A stretch of DNA of 62,969 nt from Candidatus Opimibacter skivensis. GTDB taxonomy: Bacteria > Bacteroidota > Bacteroidia > Chitinophagales > Saprospiraceae. A program made the translations under genes and the position numbers. Positions 28,743 through 41,100 of the stretch are shown here, in pieces. How positions within the stretch are numbered: the first letter of the stretch is position 1; each line of letters opens with the position of its first letter. The notes under the pieces were generated by a model, which worked only from the letters and a program-made list of their open reading frames with translations, had not been told where the DNA came from and searched no databases. The DNA lies in assembly GCA_016722045.1 (NCBI GenBank), contig JADKGY010000014.1, positions 1 through 62,969 of the forward strand. The letters run 5' to 3'.

Positions 28743-31700
28743 CTACTCGGATTTAATAAAATTTAAAAATGTAGAGTTATAATCTTGGGAATTCAGGAAG
28801 GAAGTAAGTGTTGATTGACTGACTATAGTGGGGCTGACACTTTGCCAATATACGGATGTTGAACCACCATTCCAAAAGTAACCAGGATCATTCTTATACA
28901 TCTCTAAAAACCGGTGTCTAATATACTGATCCCTGGTGAGTACTTCATTTGTCCCATTTATATTAACTGTAACATTATTTGGAATTTTACCACTTTCAAA
29001 AATATAATTGGTTTTATTCACAGGGCCTGCTTCAATGTATGCTCTGTGCTGGTTTTTGAAGCCTGAGCTGTTTGGCAATAAGTTAACTGAAGTTTCTTTA
29101 TAACTTTTGAATTCAAATTTTGAATCATCATTCATTGCCATGTCGAATCTACAATTTCCACACGCCAAATCGAGCTCTTCTTCGGCCATGGATGCAAAAG
29201 TATTGTCAAAAGATGCGACATTACTCTTCGTAAAAAGACTTGGCTCATTTTTTATCTTCTTAAGCATTTGGGCTACAGATTGGACAGTCCAAGCATTATT
29301 GCTTTTCATACCGTCTATAACCACATCAAAACCGGTGGAAGGTGGAGGGCTTCCAAATTCAGTTGCAAAACCTTTAACATCATCCAAATATTCATCGATA
29401 CTTTTTAACCAGGGATGAGATAAGCCACAACAAGGGGCCTGGACGTTCTTTATAATTATATCCTGAAGCCCGGTTTCACCTCCCAATCTATTAAGAATTG
29501 TCCCATCAGCCATTACTTCATCCATTTTCCTCAACAAATTAATGTCTGTTCTTCTTTGAGGAAAATTTTTGATTAACTTCCATGCCTTGATCCCATTGGG
29601 TAGTTCAGCGAGATCTTTAATGAAATCTGTGTTATTTTCAATCGAGTTTAGTAATAATAATTGATCTGCAGTGGAAAGACTATTTATATCAGGTCCAAAA
29701 TTATGATCCAATCCTTTAGATCTCGATATCAATTCTACAAGCTCCTCTGACAAATTTGCATTAGGGACATTTTGAATTCCAAGCACGTCCCGTGTTATAG
29801 ATTTTTGAAGTGTTGTTAAATCGGAAACCTTCTTTGTTGCAACATTTTCTACATCCAAAGAAACCTCAATTAAGTTTTGAATGTCTGTGATATCATTGGC
29901 TGCATCCAAAGCCTTAGTCTCATACTGCGCAACTTTATTTAGAACTCCTAATTTCGCAGCATCTTCAACAGTTAAGAAATCACCGGGATCCAACATTGCC
30001 ATATCTACGGCAAGACCAATAATTTTGACTTTATCCAAAATTGTTTTAATGGTTCCCGCAGTGCCAGGATCAACATGATAGTCAGGACCAGTAAGTGTAT
30101 TGTAAATGTTATCTGTCTGCATGTTGGAAAAAACGGCTTCATTTGCCACATTAAACCCAGCATATATTTTTGCTAATTTTCCCCCCACGGCAAGCACAGG
30201 ATAGGCTTCTCCAAAAGTTAATACGGTTGAAATTATTGTCCCTGCTAATACCAGATTTTCTTCCGTAGTCTCTTCTTGGGATTTTTCTATGGATAAGGCC
30301 AATGATAATGCAGTTACTGGTGAAACTCCTTCGTCACAAAAGCCTGATCCATTTGAGCATAAATTCAGAAAACTTACATTAGTGGGTGCAACAACATATA
30401 ACACGGTAAACGGATCAAGATTCTCATACCTATGGTCTTGATCGTTATAATCAAAAAAGTTCTGATTTGTGCAATTACATGTATTATGAAATGAATTTCC
30501 ATCATAATAAGTGGAGCACGTTACCAGGGTGCATTGTTTCATACTAAGATTCAGCTTCGCATAATCGTCATTAAGAAAATTATAGGAATAATCTACACGA
30601 TCCTCCGGACTAATGCTTTCAATATTAGCTACAGCATTTGGACTGAATTTCCAGTAAACAAGCTTTTTAGCATTTGCACCATCAATAAATGTTGCAACAT
30701 TTCCCCTTGTAATTCCACTGGCCTTTATGGCAACCTTATTAATTAAATTAATGACTTCCACATCTGTTTGACCTGAATTCCAAAATAAATTACTCAGATC
30801 CCATATAGTATTAATGCAGGCTCTTTTTCCATCGCTCGGAGAAACTTTCGATTGGATTTCATTTAATAACGTTGCACAGTCAGTCGGTTCCATTTGTTGC
30901 AAAGCAGTATTGAAAAGATTCAAAATAACATTACGTCTATGTTCATTGACATAATAGTTACTGGAACCTACTTCATGGATTTGAGCAAGATATTCAACTA
31001 AGAGATCTTTTAGATGAACTGAAGACCATTGAGGAGAGAAATCTTCACCAGTACCAAGGCTATAAATAATATAGCCTAAAAAATTGATATTATCATTGCC
31101 GTTTATTTGTGATTCTACATAGTCATCCCATTCCTTATCATGTTGTGCTATAAATCCACTAAATAATGAAGTGATAAAATTTAATTCCCCCTGATCAATT
31201 GGAGCATTTGTAGGATGTCTGCTTTGACGATTATCAATATATTTTGCCAATGACCAAAGGTAAGGGAGATATTCCGGCGCAGGATTGATTGTAGTACAGA
31301 TATTATCAATAAAGCCTATCGCAGAACTAAAATGAACTTCATCTTTTAATGCCAAACAAGTAGTACCTGGAGGAACAAAATTATTAAAGTAGTCCATTGT
31401 TGTCTGCATGACATTAATAAGACTCCATTTGTTGCCATAATAATTAGCTTCATTTTCATTAATTCTATTTATAAAATGCGATATTACAAATGGCGTTAAA
31501 AAATTAGATGGATAATAATCGGTTCCATATGATACAGCTAGTTTTTGTTCTTTGTTTCGCTGGTAATACCACCGTCCAAATACAGTCAGAATTTTCTGGT
31601 GATCATCTCCTGTATTTCCCAAAAACCCAATATTATCGATATTCATTCGGGAACGAATGGTATTAATCATGGCTTCATACGCCGGATAATTTACATCATT

Positions 31701-32168
31701 TTGATTTTTTGTATAATAATCTAAATGTTTTTCAGCCTCCTTTTGACCTACAATCATTTTGGTACCTAATATAACCGCAGGGAAATCTATATAGATAAGA
31801 TAATGTTGAACTTTACTTAAATTATCATTATTAAATGCCGTATACTGAGTACAAATAGATTGGTATGTATTTTCATCCAACCCCACACCGGCATCCTCGA
31901 CCCAATCACATGTAAGGCTAACAGTGGTCGTAAAGTCATCCGCAACCTCAAATCGGACAATATATTTGCGTTCATCATTTCTACCTTCAACTGCTAATTT
32001 TTCATTGTCCTTAACGACACGATTGAATTCAGAAACAATGGTTGATATTAGTGAATCCGTTCTGGCCTCGGATATTGAATTTGAAAAAACAGGAATACAT
32101 AATCCAAAGGAGAAAAATGTTACCAGAAAAAATAAAGAATACTTCAATTTAATTACGAATGTTTCCAT
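28743..32168 (-). CDS. Large secreted protein with C-terminal nuclease-like (polymorphic toxin) domain
   Basis: 1,141 residues. Signal peptide KLKYSLFFLVTFFSFGLCIPVFS, then a long helical region with Cys clusters around residue 550-620 (SMKQCTLVTCSTYYDG, CNCTNQNFF). A hydrophobic helical segment near 640-700 (LVLAGTIISTVLTFGEAYPVLAVGGKLA) could insert in a membrane. The final ~150 residues look like a separate module. They carry CGNCRFDMAMNDDSKFEFKSY (Asp near 1009, ExK near 1019-1021) and QHRAYIEAGPVNKTNYIFESG, the order of motifs in PD-(D/E)XK nuclease toxins. No T9SS tail. The gene overlaps the 3' end of the giant gene by 20 bases and is followed within two bases by a signal-less protein. 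The toxin call is tentative. Confidence 0.7.
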   Translation of the reverse strand: METFVIKLKYSLFFLVTFFSFGLCIPVFSNSISEARTDSLISTIVSEFNRVVKDNEKLAVEGRNDERKYIVRFEVADDFTTTVSLTCDWVEDAGVGLDENTYQSICTQYTAFNNDNLSKVQHYLIYIDFPAVILGTKMIVGQKEAEKHLDYYTKNQNDVNYPAYEAMINTIRSRMNIDNIGFLGNTGDDHQKILTVFGRWYYQRNKEQKLAVSYGTDYYPSNFLTPFVISHFINRINENEANYYGNKWSLINVMQTTMDYFNNFVPPGTTCLALKDEVHFSSAIGFIDNICTTINPAPEYLPYLWSLAKYIDNRQSRHPTNAPIDQGELNFITSLFSGFIAQHDKEWDDYVESQINGNDNINFLGYIIYSLGTGEDFSPQWSSVHLKDLLVEYLAQIHEVGSSNYYVNEHRRNVILNLFNTALQQMEPTDCATLLNEIQSKVSPSDGKRACINTIWDLSNLFWNSGQTDVEVINLINKVAIKASGITRGNVATFIDGANAKKLVYWKFSPNAVANIESISPEDRVDYSYNFLNDDYAKLNLSMKQCTLVTCSTYYDGNSFHNTCNCTNQNFFDYNDQDHRYENLDPFTVLYVVAPTNVSFLNLCSNGSGFCDEGVSPVTALSLALSIEKSQEETTEENLVLAGTIISTVLTFGEAYPVLAVGGKLAKIYAGFNVANEAVFSNMQTDNIYNTLTGPDYHVDPGTAGTIKTILDKVKIIGLAVDMAMLDPGDFLTVEDAAKLGVLNKVAQYETKALDAANDITDIQNLIEVSLDVENVATKKVSDLTTLQKSITRDVLGIQNVPNANLSEELVELISRSKGLDHNFGPDINSLSTADQLLLLNSIENNTDFIKDLAELPNGIKAWKLIKNFPQRRTDINLLRKMDEVMADGTILNRLGGETGLQDIIIKNVQAPCCGLSHPWLKSIDEYLDDVKGFATEFGSPPPSTGFDVVIDGMKSNNAWTVQSVAQMLKKIKNEPSLFTKSNVASFDNTFASMAEEELDLACGNCRFDMAMNDDSKFEFKSYKETSVNLLPNSSGFKNQHRAYIEAGPVNKTNYIFESGKIPNNVTVNINGTNEVLTRDQYIRHRFLEMYKNDPGYFWNGGSTSVYWQSVSPTIVSQSTLTSFLNSQDYNSTFLNFIKSE

Positions 32169-35100
32169 AAGATCTTAATTGTACAGAAGATTTTAAATAA
32201 GATTCAAGCAATAATTGTATTTTTTTATCCGGATCGTTTACGATTTCTTCATTTGTGTATCCGGCTTTGACCATGGACTGAATATCATCTACAATTTGAT
32301 TCCCGACTTCCAGGAGCAATTTTAACAGGATTTTTATTTCTTCAGGTGTATCCATATATTCAGATGAGTTAGGATTGGCAATTAAATCCATCAAATAACA
32401 AAAATGATATGCACTTTCCTTTGAATAAAATTCAGCCTGTAATGAATTGGCAGTAGATGGAATCTCTGCAGGCTCAATCGGATAATATTTAGTAAATGGA
32501 TCTGATGTAATAAACCCGGCAGATTGTAATTCAGTATTAAGAATAAGCGGGTGTGCATTGATATAAGCTGTGTATAAGGATGTATAGTTATCCAGAGGTT
32601 TATTGACAACCCCTTCCACAAAGGGACTCGTGCTGCCCTCATATGCAATACGGAGATCCTCCAATTGTGTTTGACAACTTTCCTGGAAAATCTTTTCTGT
32701 CAATGGTTGTATCACTTCTGAAATTGAAGCCATGATAGCAGCAATTTCCTGGTTATACAATGTAAGGCAATTCTGGACTTCCACGGCAGCTGCTTTTAAC
32801 TCAGCCTCAGTCGCCGGAGGTTGTTGTTGTTGTAAAGCAACCAGATTAGCTTTAGCATTGGTAAGACAATCCTTAGTTTCCTGAGACACTAATTGCTTGG
32901 TCGTTTCCACATACTCATCAATCAATTCGAGCATATCCGATATTTCTTCAAGCATCTGATCAAGACTTATTAATGGATCCAGCACTTTATTCACCAGGTC
33001 GTTTATGCTATTACTCAGATCATCACCCAGGAGTGCAAGACCAAAACCATTAACCTTTATCGAACCACTCACTAATTGATAGTCAGCATTTATGATAATA
33101 TCTGTAAAGCTCACGTTGATTCTGACCTGACCCAGATAAGGCACTTTAATATATCCTAATCCCGTAAATTTTCCATTGGAACCCTTTGTACTTCCGACAT
33201 TTATTTCGAAATCTGCCGCAGTAAAAATATCACCTCTGTTTAATGAAGGCAACATTGAAAAATTAGAGAGGTCAATATCACTTATGTTTATCCCACAAAT
33301 AAATTGATCTTCTCCAAATGGGACATCTATTTCAACTGTGGCATCACTAGTACCTCCCGTCAAACAAACTCCATGAAGAGTTATTACATAATAATATCCA
33401 TATGCTAAATTCGGAACTATAAATGGACTTGTAAATGACATTCCTGAAATTTGTTCATCCTTCGGGCCTCCTGTAATACTTACATCCACATGCGAGAATT
33501 GAGACGCTTCTGATACATTTAGTATAATTTCGAGGTCTTTCTCATTTACAATCTGAGAAGATTCAATGATTAATTCTGGACAAGGACAATTTTGTACAAC
33601 ACCATTGACTACTTCATTAGGTATATCCGGACAAGGATCAATCGCATCACAAACAGTATCACCATCTGAATCCGGACTGGCTTCTCCTGCGCACGTACAT
33701 ACCCCATTGAGCATCTGCCATTTGTCATGATGGGTACAAGGATCACCATCATCGCAAGGATTACCTGAAGTGTGATATACATTTGCTCCATTTATTATTT
33801 CAACACAATCAAATGCCAATGCACCTCCAGGATTATAATGGCAAGTGAGACCGTTTGGCAGGTTTAAATCTCCTGAATATGTACCAGTGGCACCGAGGCC
33901 CACCAAATCACGACCCGTGATCATTAACCCGGAAGGAACAATATCAACAGTAGTTGAGCTGATCTCAAATGTTTGCTGAATATTGGCTCCCGCGGAACTT
34001 GTAAAATTTACTGTCAGATCGCCTATTAAAGAAGTAGGGTCTATTTTGAATTCCGGATCAACGGAAAATAAAAATTCAATCCTATCCGAAAAAGTGCTGA
34101 AACTAGGGCAAGGCAAACCCACAAACGTTTGTGTGGAAATATCAAAATTACCATCTTCATCCAGATCATCCATTATGCATTGTTGGTGATTAGAATAAGT
34201 AATACCTGCAATTCTGATATCGGCAGGATCTATATAGCTTGGTAGATCTTTAATCCCATACAAGACCTCGAATGTCCCAGAAGTCTCCCTGAGACTCGTG
34301 ATCGTCAGGTAAGGATAAAATTCATAAGAGGTGCTCGCACCTGTAAAAGTCCCAATCAACCATATCGAAATGGGTTCTGGTAAATCTTTTTTTAATATCT
34401 CGTCGGAATCATAAATTAGAACGATTCCGGTTTTCTTAATGAGTGCAAATCCTGTCGGACATCCAATGGGTTTATATGGTGGAAAAATGCAATCCGGCCT
34501 TCCATCCTGGTCTTCATCCACCATATCATCCAGCCCCGGACATACATCACACTTAGGATGTCCGTTTTCCATGATCACTTCATCAATGTATCCGTCACCG
34601 TCATTATCGATAGCAGCCGTACAGGGATCGCAATCATATACGCCATCATCATCCAGGTCAATGTGGACTCCCGTGCAATGACAGTTTTCATCGATGTGAT
34701 CCGCATATGTACATGGGTCATTGTCATCACAAGGATCACCACGCATACCAGGTATGTCCGGACAATTGTCAATACAATCATCAATTCCATCTTGGTCGTT
34801 ATCCACAAAATCAATGGTTGGACAAGGGTCTTCATCATCACAGATGCCATCTCCATCGGCATCGGGGCGATTTATTATTTGACACATACAAGGTTCCTGG
34901 CTTGGATCTTGTGCGTAGGCAGGATTTCCTACGATCACATATACCTGACAAGGACCAGGTGTAGGACAATCTGCCGGCGTAAGTGCACAAGGAGCACCAA
35001 CATCAACAACTGCATCACAATTATTACTTCCATCATGAAGACCTAAATAAATGGCTTCACAATTTCCATTGCAATCAACTTTAAATTCTATCGGACAATT

Positions 35101-38100
35101 TCCTTCGCTGGCTCTCAATACGCAGTCATCATCCATATAAACCGCTATGCCCAAAGCTGCTGCACAACCAGGTAGAATTATTTGTTCTTCCGAATCGTAA
35201 CATGGTGAATTAGGATCATTAAAATAACTTACAGTTTCAAATAGAAGGCCATATAGAATCACCATATTCTCCCATGTCTTGTCACTACAGTCACATTGAC
35301 TGAAATCAGCCGAGGTGAAATAATCACCTGTTTCCTCTCTTTCTTTATCAGGACATGGGTCAAAATAATCATAGATACCATCTTTATCACTATCCCTTTT
35401 TGATCTGATATTTTCAATCAGTAATGGATAATTCATATTCAATGGCTGCCAGTTTTCTGATTGGAACTCTATATAAAGCCTATCCTGAACATCTTTAAAT
35501 TTTCTTTGAATCACCCGTGGATAAGAGTTACCTGCAAGATTATCGTCATTAGTGATCAGAGGTACAATTTCAGTAGCATTCGGAATCCCAGGTGGAATAT
35601 ATTTCTCATACGTAGCTTCCAATTGCCTTTTAATAAATTCACAAAAGGAGATACCTCCATCACAATCGACTAATTGAGATTGCAGGCAATCAGGGATCCC
35701 GTCTTGATTAAAATCAATATAATCTAATTGATCAGGGCACTGATCTTCTGCATTACAGACACCATCCCCATCCGAGTCCTGGAATATACCTGCACATCTG
35801 CAGGTCTCATCCCATCGGTCATATATAGTACAAGGGTCACCATCATCACAAGGTGCTCCGATCTCTACCACATAATCTTCATATCTGGCATCAAATCCTG
35901 CATATGAGCCGTCAAAGAAATTCGTCAGCTTATCTGTTAAATACAGTTGATCAAATCTATAAATTGAATGCTGGATGACGAGGTCATTATTAATGATCAA
36001 TACTTCGGCTAAATCATCATGCATTACATTTCTTAACCAATTTTGGAGATCATGCGTGAAATCATCAATATCATAAAATACCCCAGTACATACTCCCGGA
36101 CACACACAATATCCTAATTTGAAATTGGGCTCAAGTTTAAACTCCACCCAAAGAGAAGAAGCACATTGATGAGGCGATACAGGATCAATCTCCTCAGGAC
36201 CACAATAACTAAATCCCCGGATATAATTAGAACCAATGCCACACCAATTTGGGCTCGTCATATTCAAAACACTCATATATATCCTTACCATGTATGGGGA
36301 TTGTCCATCTGCATATGAACATGCTTCACAAGGCCCGGTTACATTCGGGTCCAGATCATTTTGACCGGGATGACAATCACAACCATTCGGAACCGTATCC
36401 GCATCGTCATCATCAGTGTCATTGAATCCTTCACATCTGTCACACGAATTAGCTACTCCGTCCCCGTCACTATCATTTTCATCATCAATCACTCCGGCAC
36501 AATGACACTGTTCATCATACACATCTCCGTGCGTACATGAATTTGCATCATCACAAGGAGTACCAACGATACACAAAATATCTCCGGGGCTTTCAATTTC
36601 ATAGCTACAATTATCGCTACATGTCACGGTGACGGTATATCCAATGTTTGGCGAGGAAACAATCTCTGCCAAAGGTGTTGGACCTGTGCTTCCATCGCTC
36701 CAGTGGTAAGAAGGATGAGAACAAACAGCACAGTCAACTGTGCTCAAGGATACACTATATCCTGTACTTACAACTGAACATGTAGGATTGGAAAGAGAGT
36801 TAAGTTGGTCGTTTTCTAATATCAGACTTATATCCTTAAACGGAGCATTCTCAATACGAAGAAAATATCCTAGTCCGCAATTTAATACAGAGTCCGTTTC
36901 AAGTAATACTCTGAGATTATATCCATGCAATAAAGACCATCTGTAAAAGTCACTTTTAAATTGTTCTAAAGGTTTAATGGTATCCGAATCACAGTCAGCA
37001 GAACCGCCATTTCCAATACAATATTGGTATTCTAAATCACCCGGACAATCCAAAATAATTGTTTCTTCCGAAGTACTAATCTTGACTCCGATCACAAGAT
37101 CATTTACACCATCCAGAGGTATACAAAAATTACACCGGTCTTGAGGCGCTGCAGGAGTATAAATGATTTCCGGTTCAGTATTACAATTACATGATTCCTC
37201 TTTACAATCCGGTATACCATTTCCATTCGTATCAATTGTGTTTGGCTCTTCGACATAGCAATTGCAATATGCATCTATGACGCCTGTTGGATTACACAGA
37301 TCACCTGGTCTGGTACATGGTGTTCCAACAAGACAATTCTGATTACCATATTCGACCACATAGCTGCAACCATCTTCACAGGTGATCGTCACCTGGTATC
37401 CGGCATCTTCATAGGGTACAACAATAGAAGAAGTCGTCTGACCTGTAGACCATTTATACGTTGATTCAATACATGTTGATTCTGCTTTGAGTACAAAAGA
37501 TTCCTGACCAGGAAGCAAATTTCCGCAGTCAGGCGATGTGAAATGATAATTTCCAAATTGACCATTGCCTAGTATACTTATGGATTGAAAAGCTACATCT
37601 GTATTACTTACCTGAAAAAAATCACCCGAGCCACAAAGATTTGAATTGCCAGTAACATATAGGAAATCCAGATATTCCAATTGGTTATATAACCAGTTTT
37701 GAACTATGTGGGCAAATTGAGGACGGTCGTCATCTGTTGAAAAGCAACCATAACCTGTGTTTGAAATCCGATGAATGATAATATCATCGATATAAATTTT
37801 ATGACTGGAATTTGAAGCTATACATCTAAATCTGAATTTCGTAACGCTTGAGAACGGACCATTGATATAAACGGTCTCATTGTAACGCAATTCATTTTGA
37901 AAATCAGTATTATAGAAGTATTCCTTTACACTCGAATAAGAACTTCCATTATTTGTAGACTTTTCAAGGATAAAGCTTTCTGATGACCCCTGAAAATCCT
38001 TTGTCCTGTATGAAAAATCAATGCGGATCTGGCAACATGAGGATAAGGAAAAAGGATCAGTACTCATAGACGCTGATACCCCACTGGATTTCAACTCAAC

Positions 38101-41100
38101 TGAATATTTTCCCGTATTTGCGAGAACTACGTCAGGGTGACGAATGGCATCACTTCCTCCTGAATTCCATGATCCCCAATCTATTTCGAATCCCTCAGTA
38201 TTGTAATTTTCCCAGGCCGTCATTAGATCCAACTGAGCAGGTTGGCCATTGATGATAAAAGAAGCAGATTTAAAATATCTGTAAGGATCATTTGGAAATG
38301 TTGTGGTACCATCAACGCGAAGACAGTAATCACAGGTGGGTTGTCCCAGAGATGTTACTCCAATACTGACATCCTCATTACATGGATATCCAAGACAAAA
38401 AACAGGATCATTTTCAGGGTCATTATCCAATAAATGCATTGAATCAACTGCCGTTAGAACATGAGGCGGATATGTTGGATCATAACATAGATCACATCCA
38501 TCAGGAACGCCATCATGATCAGAATCTTCCAAATCATTGAAGCCAGGGCATTGATCAGCCAGATCGCATACTGAGTCGTTATCTGAATCTGGTACGGGAT
38601 TCAAAACGCAATGACAATTTTGATCCAGCGTCCCAGTTCTGCATTCAGCCGGGTCATTGCCAGCCAGGATGCAGGGATTGCCGACAATGCAACCACAATC
38701 ACCTCCTTGGGGAAATACTCCAACATATGTACAACCTGTGCTACACGTGACAGAAACTGCATAGCAGTCTTCCTGATTGGGTGTAAATAAATAATTTTCA
38801 GAAGAGCCTGTGCTCCATATCCAGCTTACTACTTCATTTTCATTTTCAGGACTTAATTCGCCGCAATTTTCAAGGCTGGCAGATACGTTATAACCGAAGG
38901 TTGTAGGCAGCTGAGAACAATCGCTTTCATGAAAATTGATCTCAAAAGGATCTCCAATATTTGTCGTGGCTTCAGCAGATAAAAGTGAAATATTGGTATT
39001 GGTAAAAATAAGGGAATAGGCTCCACATGGTGAAGTTCCGATACTCACATTTCCAATAAAACCATTTGCAACCAGCCATGCGTTGAAGTCATTCATTAAT
39101 AAAGTTATCCCGTTGTTTCCCTGGCATCCGATACAATAAGGGAAATTAAATATTTGTCTTCTGTCATCATCCAGGTTATCCAACTCATTTAGATAAACAG
39201 TCCCTCCTGTTGGCAATACCAATGTGATGCTTTCAATAATAAAATAATCAATGTAGGGATCGTAATCAGTAGGCACAAGTGAAATACAATAATCACAATT
39301 TTTCAGGTTTGCAAGGCTGACCGTAAATGTTACTTCATCATCGGGTGTTCCAGCACAATTACAATGGGCATCAAGTACATCGGATGATGTGCATGAATTA
39401 AGGTCATTGCATGGTGTTCCTGGTACACATACAGTAGGAACTTCTACAATCCCTTCATCATGGCACCCGTTATATGAATCTACTACATCAATGATATGAT
39501 ACCCTGCACCATGCAATGGAACTTGAATTGGGTTATTGACAGAATATGTGATAACAGGAACTCCGTCAACGATAACCCTAAATGAAGAACTTGCAGTATA
39601 TCCAAATAAATCAATAATAGCCCATGAAGAATTTCCGAGAATCTCTTGCCTACAGGTTATGTAAAATGGATTATAGGATGTTATGGCTTTTAAATTATTG
39701 ATCAAATCTGTGTTGGCTGAGGAATTTCCTGTACCTGGTGAGGCCTGTGACGAATTGATAACACTAAAACCCTGTGCATTGTACCAATTATTCCCGGTAG
39801 TAAATGCTAAACCAAGACCAGTCGCAAAATTTACAGTATTGAAATCGATCACTTTCTCTGATGAAATAAATTCATAATTGTCAGTATTCCAAAGAAAAGC
39901 ATGTTCAATATCTCCATCAGGTCTACGAAGTTGAATAAGATCACCTGATGATTGAAATGAGGCATAGGTTGGCCATGATGTGGCTCCAGTGGACTGCGGA
40001 GTACAGGAATAATGGCTATCCGTATCACTCGGGCAATTTTGTGTGACAGATAGACATGCGTTTGTTAAACAAATCTGATAGACGCCATTAGCATTTGGCA
40101 TCCCGTCCATAGCTGGATTTATTCCTGCATTCAGATAATTGTTATCATATATGAGTATTAAACTGCCGCGTGGAATGTCTGAGAAACATGTACCTAAGCG
40201 GATATGTCCACTATTGGCATTTGGATTGGATTGAAAATAATTGTTATCATCGATAATCCATCCATCAAGATCTATTTCATCCTGGCCACTTTGAATTCCT
40301 GTGACCAATAGTTCAATAAAGACACCCCTTCCTCCTTCCAAACCGTAATTAAATTCATTAATGATGACATCAGAAACCGGGTATAAACAATTGGGTTCAG
40401 GAGCTTCATTTTCCTGCATTCTTGTATTTGAAATGACTGTTTTATCAAGTTCAAATCGGATCGGGTCACTATATCCTGCATTTTTAAAAATAAAATTATT
40501 ATAAGGTGCTTGCGCCTGAACAAATGCAACATATTTTTTACCTGGTTTGAGTATTTTACTGGATACATAATATGTGTATTGAAACCCAAAAGTGGATTCA
40601 TTTATAATCGGTCTGAAATGATACAGAAGTTCCTGATCTGTGAAACCTTCCTGAGCTTCAAATACCAGGAAGTTATAATTCACAAGACCTGAGGATATAT
40701 GACGAGGCATCCATTGGAAAAGGTATTGATCGTTTTTAGAGAACACCTCTTCATTGTAAGGTCGGATGATTTCAGGAGGTAAATTCTCTCTGACCAATAA
40801 ATTAATACAGGCCTGGTTGGAAGCTGATTGATTACGATCATATGTATTATCAATCGCTGTAAAACAAACTGTATAAATGCCTTCAGGCAGTCCATGTAAT
40901 TGATATTGTTCCCGTGATATCCCTGAAATTTCAAGCTCATCAAAATCAAAAAAATGGGCTAAATCAGAACTAAAAAAAGTGATTTGGGATGCAAATTTAA
41001 ATGATATTCCTGATCCAGGCCTACCCAGAGATGTCATCGAAATGCCATTTCCTTGAATTTCGAGCTTTAAATTGTATATGTTTTCATCCCCTTGTTTTGG

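Noticed and set aside
34558..35046. Open frame of 162 codons opposite the giant gene, rich in Ile, Thr and His.
   Set aside because: It reads the opposite strand of the Asp/Cys-rich calcium repeats, whose biased codons leave other frames open.
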